From Gordionus sp. m RMFG-2023 (lineage: Eukaryota; Nematomorpha; Gordioida; Chordodea; Parachordodidae): a stretch of DNA of 64,000 bases. The notes under the pieces were generated by a model, which saw nothing but the letters and a program-made list of their open reading frames with translations, made no database searches and was not told the DNA's origin. Position 1 is the first letter of the stretch. The number at the start of each line of letters is the position of its first letter. The stretch is taken from the NCBI RefSeq assembly GCF_954871325.1, contig NC_088777.1, forward strand, positions 18,949,366-19,013,365, written 5' to 3'. The translations under genes and the position numbers were made by a program. This document shows positions 1-11,044 of the stretch, piece by piece.

Positions 1-614
1 ATTGTAAAATGTTTATTTTCATTATTTATATTATCATATGAATTTGAATAACGAAAAAATGAGATTTTGGAAAATAAAAAATTGCGATTTCGATATTTCC
101 ATAATTACTAAAACACTACAATATTATAATAATTTTTAAGCATAGGAAAGGTCACAATAATTTATTAAACTGCCAAAATAAGTTCGAATAAAATCATACG
201 TTATTAAAAGTAAAAACGTCAAATGATAAATTTTAATAATTACTATTTATTTCATTTATGATTCAAATGCCATTTAGTTATATATTTTTTACAAATATTG
301 AAATCAAATACACTTTCATTATTATTATGTTGAAAAGTTGTAAATTAAATAATATATACCAATTTTATAACTACTACAATTTATCGAATTATGTTGTAAT
401 GCCATGATTTGTATTCTATTTTAATAGGATTATGCGTTGTTTAAATTGTATTCGTTATGGCGTCTTGTTATTATTTTCTCTATTTTGGGAGTCTTCTCTT
501 TCATCATATATTTGCTCGTTTACTTTGGCGCCCTCTTGGGAGAATAAGTTATATATTGCACATTTCTGTTGAGATTTTTATCTTAATTGGCAGAAATAGT
601 ATAATCACTTATTT

Positions 615-1240
615 TTACTCTTTGCCATTCAACATTTTAGGCGTCAATAGATCCCTTTCCAACAATCGGTCCATCAAATTTAGCCGAGGGCTATCGTTAA
701 TCGTTTAATTATTACCATATCGCTTTTTACTAGTTAATACTAAAAACACTTGTTTCGTGGTTAATTCGACTCCCTCTTTTCTTAAAACCTTTGACAAATT
801 TTCGAGTAGCAATGACTGGATAATTAGCATCGACCTCATACGCGATATTATAGTCAAGATTCCTAGCTTTATCATTAATAGCCTCGGAATCATTGGAATA
901 ATTCGAATTATTGGTGAGAGATCTTTCACTTTTGCCAGTTTTGTATTGATTGAATATATCGGGATCATAACTCATAGCATTACTATGTCCGTTAGTGTTC
1001 CAGAGTAACTAGTTAGATTCGTAGCACTATTTTTATGATAACATCTAATTCTTTTTTATCCCTTATTGCAACGTCCGGAAACGTGTCAACAAATCTGTAA
1101 CTGAGCCAGAGGTACATGTCCAAAACGTCTAATACACCTTCCAGATGTCAAATTAGAAGGGCGACGAGAAAGATCAAACTTGAAAGCACAGCCATTCAAA
1201 AGCACTATTAGTTGGACCAGCATAAGCTCTTGCCTTTGAA
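615..1240 (-). pseudogene. SUPV3L1-like: SUPV3L1/Suv3 RNA helicase C-terminal region, broken
   Basis: Suv3 is the mitochondrial ATP-dependent RNA helicase of the degradosome. On the minus strand, about 1140-1010 reads [19 protein letters not shown] followed by [10 protein letters not shown], which I recognise as the signature of the Suv3 C-terminal domain ([19 protein letters not shown] in animals). Upstream (about 1240-1180) PTNSAFEWLC matches the conserved 'EPLTFAWL' stretch, and downstream (about 690-615) RLLERDLLTPKML ending in a stop matches the family's extreme C-terminus. These blocks are in order but in different frames: at least one frameshift lies between WLC and GVLDVL (about two bases seem lost near 1150), another follows ELDVII. 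No spliceable introns of this window's usual type explain them, so I call it a pseudogene; a bad assembly of a live gene is the alternative. The helicase core is not seen. Confidence 0.72.
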
Positions 1241-2095
1241 TATCAATTTAATGTGTCTGTAAGATCATTTATTTTCTATGAGGAAACATTTTCTTAGCAT
1301 GTTTTAGAAAATATAGAAATATTCGAAACATGACCAGCATTTGTCAGTATATTACTTATCACAATATGGAATTCTACTGGTAGGCATCAGATTCCAAGCA
1401 AAATCTCACAAAACTAAGAGATTCTTGTGAAAATAAACGCTGATCTAATCTTTATTCTTCAGCTAAACTTTTAATTTCAATTTCTGATAGTCTATAAAAT
1501 ATTACTTAAAGCTTTGATTAACCCTTCCATGTGTTATTTCAAAGCTTATATTAATATCATCAATATTCTTCTTTGCTTCAATAGTGATAGGTTTAGAAAT
1601 TGAACCAAATCGATTGGTCTTTTAGAGTAGTTTTTAACACAATATAAGGATTTAAACCAAAATGATATAATATAAGATGTATAAGGAGAATCTTTGAGTT
1701 TTTTGCTTACTATGATCATTAAAAGAAATTGATTGAAATCTGATTTAATTAATTTTATTTATACACCCTGGATAATTCTACTATTTTTAGCCGGGTAAAA
1801 ATGGCTATGGCTAGTTTTTAACCGAAAATTATCACCTTATCCTCTGGTTTTTTTGAAAATATAGCTCAAATTTTAAGAAATCAGAAATAAATTAACTTGT
1901 GGCTACAATGATTAGCAGATTTTACGTGACACACTTATAAGCCTAATTAGTCTATCTTTAGTGATTACCAAACTATAATAAGCACTAACGACGCATCTGT
2001 TGTAATGATGCATCTTCAACTATTAATTATAAATTAAAGGAAGTTGTTTTTAAATCCATAAATTTTCACATTTGGTAAACTTATGTTTATAACGA
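1241..2095. other. No gene recognised; AT-rich
   Basis: No open frame of interest on either strand. Weak traces on the minus strand near 1620-1550 (KPITIEA) could be more of the decayed Suv3 gene but are too short to claim. Confidence 0.4.
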
Positions 2096-2173
2096 ACCCC
2101 GGAAAATAAACCCCCAGGAATTTTTTTTCATTTTTATAGAATTTAGTTAAGACCTAATAATAAAGGTATATTT

Positions 2174-3480
2174 TTATTTGGCCTCTTTTTTAATGAGTAC
2201 CTTGATTGATGGGTGTTTATTCCCAACCAGATTAGAAAAACGATGATTCCAGCATTGATTATTTGTTCGTTCTTCATCTGAGAGAGTGCTCTGATTGACG
2301 TTCCAGGTTTCTGAAGGAAATCGAGGCTCAATTCTACGTGTTTGGGATTGAAAATTGCTTCTCATGACCTCCCTTGATACTCCATTGACATAATTTTTAT
2401 CGAAATAATCAAGAATGTCCTTACCATTGCTCGGAGTAACTGATCTCAGGAATGTCATTGCATTGTCCATATCACATAACGGAACGAATGCTAAGCCGTC
2501 CATCATGCCACAAAAAACTTAGAGTTTCATTGGTCCTGTATTCGCTTTCCAGACCCAGCTTCTGAATTTTTCTATGTGTACTTTGACACAAATGGTAAAA
2601 ACATTTTCTAATTACAATGTGATCCCCTAATTGAAAAAAAAATATAAATTATTAAACATATTAATAATCATACCAATGATATTCTTGACCGCGGTCATAG
2701 CAGACTTTTCGAAATCCATGTATATATATAATGGATCAGGAAATAAATCCCTTTCCTGACATTTAGACATTATTGTTTGAAATATTATTTCATAAGTACT
2801 TTGAGTTTTTTTCTGGAGTACACAATAAACCGCTGTAATAAAAATATTGTTTATTGCTACTCTAATCACATATAATTGTAGAAAATTTTTTGGGGACATG
2901 GCAAAATTACCATCCATATACCACTCTGTCCTATTAGATATTAGATTCAAGGAATCATCTGTTGCGAACACTATTATGCGTTCTTCAGCTTGTGGGCCAT
3001 TATCAAATAATAAAAATCGTTTTGAGCTCTGGGAGCCACAATTTGCCCAATCACCTTATAATATTTAAATTTTTATGAATATATTATTATATTTACACTA
3101 ATACCTTCAATAACTAGGCCTTCCAAATTCTCAAGATTTGAAGGGTGTTGCATTGCTTTGTGATTCCTTAGAGTTCTCTTTATAGAATCTTCCGATAACA
3201 TATGCGACTGAACTCTTTGGTCTAATTTTACAATTTCCTCTGCATAAATTTGAAGAGGTTTTGCCAAAGATTCTGCACATCGCTTCTTCACGTTAGCAAT
3301 GGATTTCATTGCTACTAGTCCATCAATATTTGATGGATGATTATGAGCTGTATCAAGAACCGGGTCTTGATTATCGAGTGTTGAAAAAAGTATTGCTCGG
3401 CATTTAAAAGAGAATATGAATAAAATATTTTTGTAAATTAAAATTTTTTTTTTGTCTTTATATACGGCATAAAGATCCAA
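2174..3480 (-). pseudogene. MULE transposase, copy 1 (N-terminally shortened)
   Basis: Cut-and-paste transposase of the animal FLYWCH-MULE group. Three exons: about 3480-3105, 3054-2674 and 2626-2174, with introns of 50 nt (3055-3104) and 47 nt (2627-2673), both GT-AG. Seen: the tail of the FLYWCH finger (KCRAILF...HNHPSN), FATDDSLNLI, the first catalytic aspartate in TEWYMDGNF, a second acidic block in YMDFEKSAM, the HLCQSTHRKIQKLGL block, LAFVP, and the C-terminal RTNN...W motif here reading RTNNQCWNHRF. A segment present in copy 2 (about 5806-5935) that encodes the start codon and the first half of the zinc finger is missing. A +1 shift lies in a run of T just before GMMDGLAFVP (near 2515) and is shared with copy 2. 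Confidence 0.8.
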
Positions 3481-3576
3481 ATTATTATTGTTTAATTTTA
3501 TAAATAAATACCAATTATAGCGTTTTTAATTGATAAACAATTTTTATTCTTTTGATTAAAAATACATTTTAAAACT

Positions 3577-3755
3577 TTTTTCCGGAGGTTTTATTTCCTG
3601 GGGGTTTTTTTCCGGGGATTTTTTTTTCCTGGGGGTTTATTTTCCGGGGGTTTTTTTCCTGGGGGTTTATTTTCCGGGGGTTTTTTTTTCCTGGGGGTTT
3701 ATTTTCTGGGGATTTTTTTTCCGGGGTTTTTTTTCCAGGGGTTTTTTTTCCTATT
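3577..3755. repeat. Tandem G/T block forming the right end of MULE copy 1
   Basis: About a dozen irregular 13-17 bp units of the form CCGGGGGTTTTTTT alternating with CCTGGGGGTTTATTTT. On one strand this gives regularly spaced G4-G5 tracts, so quadruplex formation is conceivable. It ends with TTTCCTATTACC, closely matched by TTTCCTAATACC at the end of the second block (7053). Confidence 0.85.
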
Positions 3756-4578
3756 ACCTAAAAAAATGTATATAAATGAAAAAATTTTAAAATAAAAGTT
3801 AGTGTATGGTTTTATAATTGAAGAAATTTATTTTTGTGGTATAAAATTCAAGATTTGGTTTCGTAAGATTATTAATCGAATTATTAATTTTTTATATATT
3901 CTTTTTTATTAAAACTAGGTTCCATTAAATTCATTAAAGTCTCTTCCACGAGCCTTCGACAATTTTATTACAATTCATATAAGGAATTGTAACACATTGA
4001 TCGGATGTAATAAGTTTAATATTTCCCTTTTTAACTTAATTTAATTATTCATATATTTTATTCTTTATACCTTTGATGGGAACTATGCATTTTTGAAGCC
4101 ATCATATTAAAATCATATTTCTGCTACTAGAGCTAGCTATTTCGCCGAAAACCAACAAAATATTAAAATTAAATATTTTAATTATTCCAATTTTTGCTAC
4201 ACAAGTTATATAATATTTATATTTAAAATAGGAGTTAATCATATATGATATTTATTATTTTTTATACCAAAGTTAAAATTTAAAAAAATAAAAGCTATAA
4301 AATTATTAAATTTGATGATTCATATTTAATTAGATGGGTACAATCAATGCACCGTTCTCACTTATTCAATCATTTAATAATATTGCCCCGCTTTCTAGAG
4401 GTGGTATTTATATACCACTTATTTATTTTAAATATTGTTGAAAAATTTAAATTATATTTTATTTATATAGACAAAAATAAAACTTTTTTCTGTAACCGAC
4501 AATTTCTTACGTGCCTCAAAAAGTGGTACAAAAAAATATCTTTATTCCTTTTTATTTTCGCACAAAAAAGTAACTTTA
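3756..4578. other. Spacer between the two MULE copies
   Basis: AT-rich sequence with no homology to the left flank of copy 1 and no gene recognised. Copy 2 begins abruptly at about 4579 without a visible G/T block on its left. Confidence 0.4.
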
Positions 4579-4594
4579 CTTTTTTAATGAGTAC

Positions 4595-5908
4595 CTAGAT
4601 TGATGGGTGTTTATTCCCAACCAGATTAGAAAAACGATGATTCCAGCATTGATTATTTGTTCGTTCTTCATCTGAGAGAGTGCTCTGATTGACGTTCCAG
4701 GTTTCTGAAGGAAATCGAGGCTCAATTCTACGTGTTTGGGATTGAAAATTGCTTCTCATGACCTCCCTTGATACTCCATTGACATAATTTTTATCGAAAT
4801 AATCAAGAATGTCCTTACCATTGCTCGGAGTAACTGATCTCAGGAATGTCATTGCATTGTCCATATCACATAACGGAACGAATGCTAAGCCGTCCATCAT
4901 GCCACAAAAAACTTAGAGTTTCATTGGTCCTGTATTCGCTTTCCAGACCCAGCTTCTGAATTTTTCTATGTGTACTTTGACACAAATGGTAAAAACATTT
5001 TCTAATTACAATGTGATCCCCTAATTGAAAAAAAAAATATAAATTATTAAACATATTAATAATCATACCAATGATATTCTTGACCGCGGTCATAGCAGAC
5101 TTTTCGAAATCCATGTATATATATAATGGATCAGGAAATAAATCCCTTTCCTGACATTTAGACATTATTGTTTGAAATATTATTTCATAAGTAATTTGAG
5201 TTTTTTTCTGGAGTACACAATAAACCGCTGTAATAAAAATATTGTTTATTGCTACTCTAATCACATATAATTGTAGAAAATTTTTTGGGGACATGGCAAA
5301 ATTACCATCCATATACCACTCTGTCCTATTAGATATTAGATTCAAGGAATCATCTGTTGCGAACACTATTATGCGTTCTTCAGCTTGTGGGCCATTATCA
5401 AATAATAAAAATCGTTTTGAGCTCTGGGAGCCACAATTTGCCCAATCACCTTATAATATTTAAATTTTTATGAATATATTATTATATTTACACTAATACC
5501 TTCAATAACTAGGCCTTCCAAATTCTCAAGATTTGAAGGGTGTTGCATTGCTTTGTGATTCCTTAGAGTTCTCTTTATAGAATCTTCCGATAACATATGC
5601 GACTGAACTCTTTGGTCTAATTTTACAATTTCCTCTGCATAAATTTGAAGAGGTTTTGCCAAAGAGTCTGCACATCGCTTCTTCACGTTAGCAATGGATT
5701 TCATTGCTACTAGTCCATCAATATTTGATGGATGATTATGAGCTGTATCAAGAACCGGGTCTTGATTATCTAGTGTTAAAAAAAGTATTGCACGGCATTT
5801 AAAAGAAGAATACTTTGAGCAGCGCCATCTAATCTTGTTTGAGCATTTTTTATGTATGGTATAAGAATAACCTTCAAATATGAGCTTTCCAGGATGAATA
5901 AGATCCAT
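4595..5908 (-). CDS. MULE transposase with FLYWCH zinc finger, copy 2
   Basis: Exons 5908-5500, 5449-5069 and 5020-4595; introns 5450-5499 (50 nt) and 5021-5068 (48 nt). Starts at an ATG (MDLIHPGKLIFEGYSY) and has a complete FLYWCH finger: F-G-Y, WRCSKYSSFKC, and H-N-H (residues about 10-62). The spliced middle reads FLLFDNGPQAEERIIVFATD then the MULE core with TEWYMDGNF and YMDFEKSAM; exon 3 carries CFYHLCQSTHRKIQ, LAFVP and RTNN. Intron 2 is 48 nt with no stop, so it could also be read through in frame. Compared with copy 1 a TAG truncates the last residues (after HPSI). The T-run frameshift before GMMDGLAFVP is present, so the gene is not simply intact. Confidence 0.8.
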
Positions 5909-6007
5909 TAAATTTTTTTTATAAAATATAAATTTTATGAATAAAATATTTTTGTAAATTTAATTTTTTTTTGTCTTTATATACGGCATAAAGATCCAAA
6001 TTATTAT

Positions 6008-6262
6008 TGTATAATTTTATAAATAAATACCAATTATAGCGTTTTTAATTGATAAACAATCTATATTCTTTTGATTAAAAATACATTTTAAAACATAATG
6101 ATCATAATACATTTTAATATCTGTTCATTTAACTAGTTGCTGAACAATAATATTTTTAACAAATTATTAACTTGCAATTGTCTAAATATCAATTATAGCG
6201 TTTTTAATTAATAACCAATTTTTATTGTGTTGATTAAAAATACATTTTAAAACTTTTAATAC
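6008..6262. repeat. Duplicated MULE subterminal segment
   Basis: The stretch containing CAATTATAGCGTTTTTAATT and AAAAATACATTTTAAAAC occurs at 6016-6095 and again at 6182-6260; copy 1 has it once, directly next to its terminal block (3505-3577). A flanking motif (AATATTTTTAACAAATTATTAA) occurs at 6149-6170 and again near 6829-6850. Confidence 0.75.
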
Positions 6263-6689
6263 GCTAAAAACTAAAGGTAGTTGCATATCAATGAGGTGAC
6301 AAATCATGAATAAATTAAAATGATCACATTTATTCAAAATACCAAATGCAAAAAAATCGAGTATTTTCCATTTGCATTTTAATGGTTTCAACTGAATTAA
6401 ATTGTATATTGGGTGAATGTATATTTGTTTCTATTATAATAAATCACGAATTTATTTCAATATTCATCTTTTAAATATGCAATGAATTAAGTTTTTATTT
6501 CTTTATATACTGGCTGCTAACAACCAATCAAGTTATATACAGATGTATTTCTAAAAATTGATTATCTGCTTAAATAAATTTGTATTTAAAAAAAATCTGT
6601 TTGGATTGGCCTATTTATGCAAGCAGTTACTTCTAATAATTTAGAATATATACATAACGTTTTAAGTATCAATAGTAAATATAAATAAC

Positions 6690-6802
6690 CCATCATATTG
6701 GGGGGTAAATTTGGATGGTGCATCATATTCTTAGGAAGCACACCAACTCCAGCAAGGCCCATGACAGTAGGAGGAGGTGGGGGTGGAGGAAGCATGAATG
6801 GT
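6690..6802 (-). CDS. Proline/methionine-rich exon-like segment inside MULE copy 2
   Basis: A 113-nt segment bounded by a good acceptor (CTTTTTGCTGATAG) and a GT donor. It encodes RPFMLPPPPPPPTVMG followed by glycine, methionine and proline-rich sequence ending LPPNMMG. Base composition is much richer in G and C than its surroundings. The composition resembles low-complexity tails of animal RNA-processing proteins, but I cannot name a gene. It sits between repeated MULE subterminal segments, so it may be a captured host exon; it could also be an exon of a resident host gene with the MULE in its intron. Confidence 0.45.
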
Positions 6803-6927
6803 CTATCAGCAAAAAGTTGATGAGGTCATAATATTTTTAACAAATTATTAAGTTGCAATTGTATAAATACCAATTCAATATAAATAATTGCTAGACTTAA
6901 ATATGAGAGTGTATAAAAATAATCCCA

Positions 6928-7053
6928 AGGGGTTTTTTTCCGGGGGTTTTATTTCCTGGGGGTTTTTTTCCGGGTGTTTTTTTCCTGGGGGTTTTTTTCC
7001 GGGGGTTTATTTTCCGGGGCTTTATTTCCGGGGGTTTTTTTCCTAATACCGTT
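6928..7053. repeat. Tandem G/T block forming the right end of MULE copy 2
   Basis: Eight or nine units of CCGGGGGTTTTTTT / CCTGGGGGTTTTTTT / CCGGGGGTTTATTTT, ending TTTCCTAATACC. Same unit types and same orientation as the block at 3577-3755, but a different order and number of units. Confidence 0.85.
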
Positions 7054-7089
7054 TATAACATAACTCTATTTGTAATATTAAATATTCTA

Positions 7090-7230
7090 AAAAAAATTAA
7101 ATTATTAAATAAAATTGACAAAGGAGCTTTGATACACGAAATAGTGGATATTATGGACATTAAGATCAAAGAAATCGAAGGTCATAATATATCGGAAAAA
7201 AAATATACGAAATATAAGCACAAGCTTCAC
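7090..7230 (+). CDS. Possible exon of unknown gene
   Basis: An open frame of charged sequence (KIDKGALIHEIVDIMD... to HMYSG) followed by GGTAAA, a plausible donor. It is only about 45 codons and I do not recognise it. It could be chance in AT-rich DNA. Confidence 0.2.
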
Positions 7231-7426
7231 ATGTATTCGGGGGTAAAATTTTTAACTATACATTATGAATATGATTTTATAAAGATAAATTTAATCTGCT
7301 GTAATTTGTATAATTTTATTTCTATTCTATTGTTGGCCTAAAACTAAACACCAAATACATTTTATTCCCCTAAAAATTAATTCCAATTAAATATTGCTAA
7401 TTATTTATATATATATATGTATATCC

Positions 7427-7540
7427 ATCAGGGATCTGAACCGAACCGTCATTATTTACTGAACCTGAATCATTAAAAAAAATTGTCATTCAAGCCTGAA
7501 ACTAACCTCAAATAAGGTCTATTAACTGGTTTGAACCTTT
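7427..7540. mobile_element. Orphan hAT-like end
   Basis: Begins CAGGGATCTGAACCGAACCG and continues with repeated GAACC/GAACCT-type motifs, the look of a hAT terminus with subterminal repeats. No partner end found. The rest of 7231-7719 shows nothing else. Confidence 0.3.
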
Positions 7541-8150
7541 ATTCTAATACTTTTAAAGATGATTAATAATCAACTTGGATTGAACAAGTATAAACAACTA
7601 TTTTTATTTGATGGTCCCAGATGCCAAACTTAACATGTGTAAATATTTTCAATCATATAGTGCAAATGCATGGCGAAGTATACAAAATATGCTGTATTTC
7701 TTCACTGCGAACTTGGTATGCTCTATTTAGGCCTACAAAAATCGAATCGAATAATTGCGCTATTCTTATTCGTACGAATAATAAAATCATTAATCGTTTC
7801 GATTCGTCGAATATTCGATTCGATTCGAAAATTTTTCTAAAGCTTATAAAATATTTTGCAAAAAATTTTTTACAGATTTAAAGATGACACTTTTAAGAAT
7901 TCTCTAAACTAATTGTCATTACAATATAAAAATTTATAGAAAATAAACGAAATAAAACCCAATGATTTCATATAACGTTAACCAAACAAATTGACCAAAA
8001 TATCCGATTTTTAGAATTAGAATTGCTAATAAAAAAATATTTAAACTATTTCTTCAATCTAATATTCAAATTTTATTTAAATTTTCTAAAAATGTACAAT
8101 AATCTCATTTTATAAAAATAGAAAATAATACAAAAATACAAAAATATAAA

Positions 8151-10017
8151 TTATAATAAATCCGAATTTGATAATATCCAATTTTTTAAGCATAAAGTCT
8201 TACTAATAGTTTCCTCCTTCAAAGACATTCTATTTTTCATTATCATATTTGTTCCTATTGAGAACAACCGCTCACATGAAGCCGAATATCCCTGAATTGA
8301 CAATATATCAGTTGCCATTTTCGACAACACAGGAAAACGATCACCATGCAATCTCCACCATTCTAAGGGACTCTTATTTGAACTGATTCTTATTTCGTTA
8401 AGATATGTCTCCACCTCACATACTGATGCGATGTTATTTTGTTTAAAAATTCTATCCATGTTCGACAGTACTATTGGGTTAACTGATGTTATTTGATATT
8501 ATATTTTATTTTATAATCATTATATACATCTTTAAATTTTTCTAATAGATTTGTCGTGTCTATGTTATATGTAGTTGGTAGTTGCTCAAAAATTCCATTT
8601 TTAGTCTAGGATCCAATATTGTTGATATTATAGTGTGAATATTTGTTAAGTTATAATAACTTTCTATTTTCTCAATCGCACTAATGGAATTTATAAAATC
8701 GAGATCAAATGAATTTAAATGTTCGATTAAAGAAACATAGAAAGGGATGACAAGATTTAGGGTAGGATATGTGTCACCACATATATCTTCGGTAAAATCA
8801 AAAAAAGTCCTTAATTTGTTTTGTATGTTTATTAAAGTAGTCCAATCATCCTGATAAAAACTAATAATTAGTAAATAAAATTAGATTACTTCACTCAGTT
8901 TTTTTTCTTCAATATCAGATATATCATCATATATCATCTATATCTGAGTCACAACTTCATCAATATCCCTTCTCATTTTAATAGCTCTTTCGACCATTAA
9001 ATAAGAGTTATTCCATCTGATGGATGTGTCTAATTTTAATTTTAAATATTTCATAGGGGGAAGAAGGGAGGAGTACACATTTTGCATAATATTTGTCTTT
9101 GTAAAAGAATTGCGAATAATCTTTATGATTGTTCTTAATTTTGATACTTGCCTGTCTACTTTCTTAAGTATTTCCTGTACTACTAAATTGAGTACATGTG
9201 CAAAACATCGCACATGTAAAATTTCACTATTTGGGTGTTTTTTACGAAGAATTTTTATGAAAGTAGAATTAGAGCTAGCATTATTGCAAGTAATTGCTCT
9301 CTTACTTATGTCGATATTATAATTTTTTATAATTTGAGAAAACTCTCTATAAATATTTTCACCAGAATGCCAATCAGTAAATGGAACTATATCCAATAAC
9401 AATGATTTCATCTCCCATTTTTCATCAATAAAGTGGCAGGTCAACCCTAAAAATGGTACATTAGTAGGGCTTTACCAAATATCAGTTGTAAAGTTAATTT
9501 GGCATTTTAAATTATTTATAATTATTTTAACTTTATTGAATTCTTTATTAAAAATTTCATTCATATATAGTTTAATTGACGGTATTGAGCATATTTTTAT
9601 TACAGGATTTAAAGCCCTAACGAAGGACTTGAATTCCTGAGTGGCGAGAATTTTAAAAGGTATATTTGACTTTAGCAAAAATTTTAATACATAATGCTTA
9701 ACATCATCAGCATTTGTTTTGAGTATATCATTTAAATAGTTTCTAATAGTATTATTTTGTTTTTGGTGAAATCTTTTGTTATGATTAATTAGTGCTGACG
9801 TAGTTTTTTTCTTGCACATTATCTCCACATTGCATATTTTACATTTAGCTGTTTCTTTTTTAGCATCATGGAGATAATGATTCCATATTAAAGAATTTTT
9901 CCGCCTAGCATTAAAAGGTTCAGTGTGATCAGAGATTGATGTAGATCTTGAACTATTTGAGGATTGACTATGTCCTTCACCACATCTTCTTCCATTAAGA
10001 TTTTCTAATTGATCTTT
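8151..10017 (-). pseudogene. hAT transposase with BED zinc finger
   Basis: DNA transposase. From the N-terminus (about 10017): BED finger SLIWNHYLHDAK...CKIC...HNKRFH (about 9900-9770), INFTTDIW, LTCHFIDEKWEM, the HVRCFAHVLNLVVQEIL block, DTSIRWNNSYLMVERA, TILDPRLKM, and the C-terminal dimerisation region EWWRLHGDRFPVLSKMATDI...SASCERLFS (8151-8459). An intron of only 39 nt (8851-8889) joins LSE to DDWTTLINIQ. Lesions: an in-frame TAA right after TTDIW (near 9473), a TAG at 8938, and two frameshifts between 8620 and 8460. No ATG precedes the BED finger in frame, so a short 5' exon is probable. Confidence 0.85.
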
Positions 10018-10438
10018 GAATATATTTTAACATTATATTATATAAAATCCAAGTTTACCATCCTTCCTGAAATTCCAGATTAATGACACATTAGAGGCTG
10101 AAAGAAAAAAACAGTAAATTAATTAAACAGTGGCATAGGCATGGGGGGGGAGTCTTTTTTTAAAAAATAAAATTATTTTAATTTACTATTTTTATTCCTA
10201 TTATGAATTAGCAAAACCTTAGAGAAAATTAGACCTTTCTTTATAAATTCAAATCAAAAATAGCAATATGATAATATTAGTTTTAAATAATATTTATTTT
10301 TGTATTAGTTATAACATTAATATAATTTTTGTATTAATTCTTAAAATTTATGGAAATACTATTTTAATCAAAGTTATATTTTTTTAAATTTATATTTTAT
10401 GTAAGAATTACATTTTTTTAAATAGTTTTTATATAATA

Positions 10439-11044
10439 AAAATTTTAAAATAATTTATATAAAATATCTACATTTTAAAATTTATTTTAAATATTTGCAT
10501 AATATATAACAAATTTTAGAGAGTATTTCATTATAGATTTTATTTATTATATAAAAATACTTTAGTAGCATAAATTTCCTTTATTTAATCATGTATTTAT
10601 TTTAATTATTAATATCATTTTATTAAAGGTGAAGGTGATTATGACAAAATAAAATTTTTAAAATGATAATCTATATAAAATATCTACATTTTAAAATTTA
10701 TTTTAAATATTTACATATAAAATATAACAAAATTTTAGAAAATATTTCATTATAGATTTTATATATTAAAAATTCTTTAGTAGCATAAATTTCCTTTATT
10801 TAATAATGTATTGATTTTTATTATTAATATCATTTTATTAGAGGTGAAGGGATTATGACAAAATAAAATTTTTAAAATTATAATCTATATAAAATATCTA
10901 CATTTTAAATATTTGCATATAAAATATAACAAAATTTTAGAAAGTATTTCATTATAGATTTTATTTAATATATAAAAATACTTTAGTAGCATAAATTTTC
11001 TTTATTTAATTATTAATATAATTTTTAGAGGTGATTATGACAAT
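10439..11044. repeat. Three-unit tandem repeat inside the hAT element
   Basis: Units start at about 10439, 10650 and 10864 and are about 211, 214 and 181 bp. Each opens AAAATTTTTAAAAT and closes with AGGTGAAGG-GATTATGACAAAAT or a close variant. The third is shortened in the middle and continues into a readable frame. Confidence 0.85.

Larger units (their letters stand above)
2097..3755 (-). mobile_element. MULE (Mutator-like) DNA transposon, copy 1
   Basis: A FLYWCH/MULE transposase on the minus strand (2174-3480) lies between two G/T-rich termini that are inverted relative to each other. The left end (2097-2126) contains GGAAAATAAACCCCCAGGAA; the right end (3577-3755) is a tandem array whose units include its exact reverse complement. 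The right array is many units long while the left carries essentially one. I could not find an unambiguous 9-bp target duplication. The core 2184-3577 is about 99% identical to copy 2 at 4579-6095, so at least one transposition or duplication was recent. Confidence 0.7.
4579..7053 (-). mobile_element. MULE DNA transposon, copy 2, with extra cargo
   Basis: Contains the same transposase as copy 1 (4595-5908, -) and ends on the right with the same kind of G/T tandem block (6928-7053). Unlike copy 1, about 830 bp of extra DNA separates the transposase flank (6095) from the terminal block. This extra DNA contains a second copy of the 80-bp subterminal sequence (6182-6260), a partial third one (6827-6880), and between them a proline-rich exon-like segment (6690-6802). 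No left terminal block is visible, so the left end may have been lost. Confidence 0.6.

Noticed and set aside
457-1008. Two plus-strand membrane-like frames
   Set aside because: They are antisense to the Suv3-like blocks on the minus strand; no independent support.
3577-3755. Internal telomere-like G/T repeat array
   Set aside because: Units are irregular, alternate between two types, occur inverted at the other end of the same element and recur at the second MULE, so they are transposon termini.
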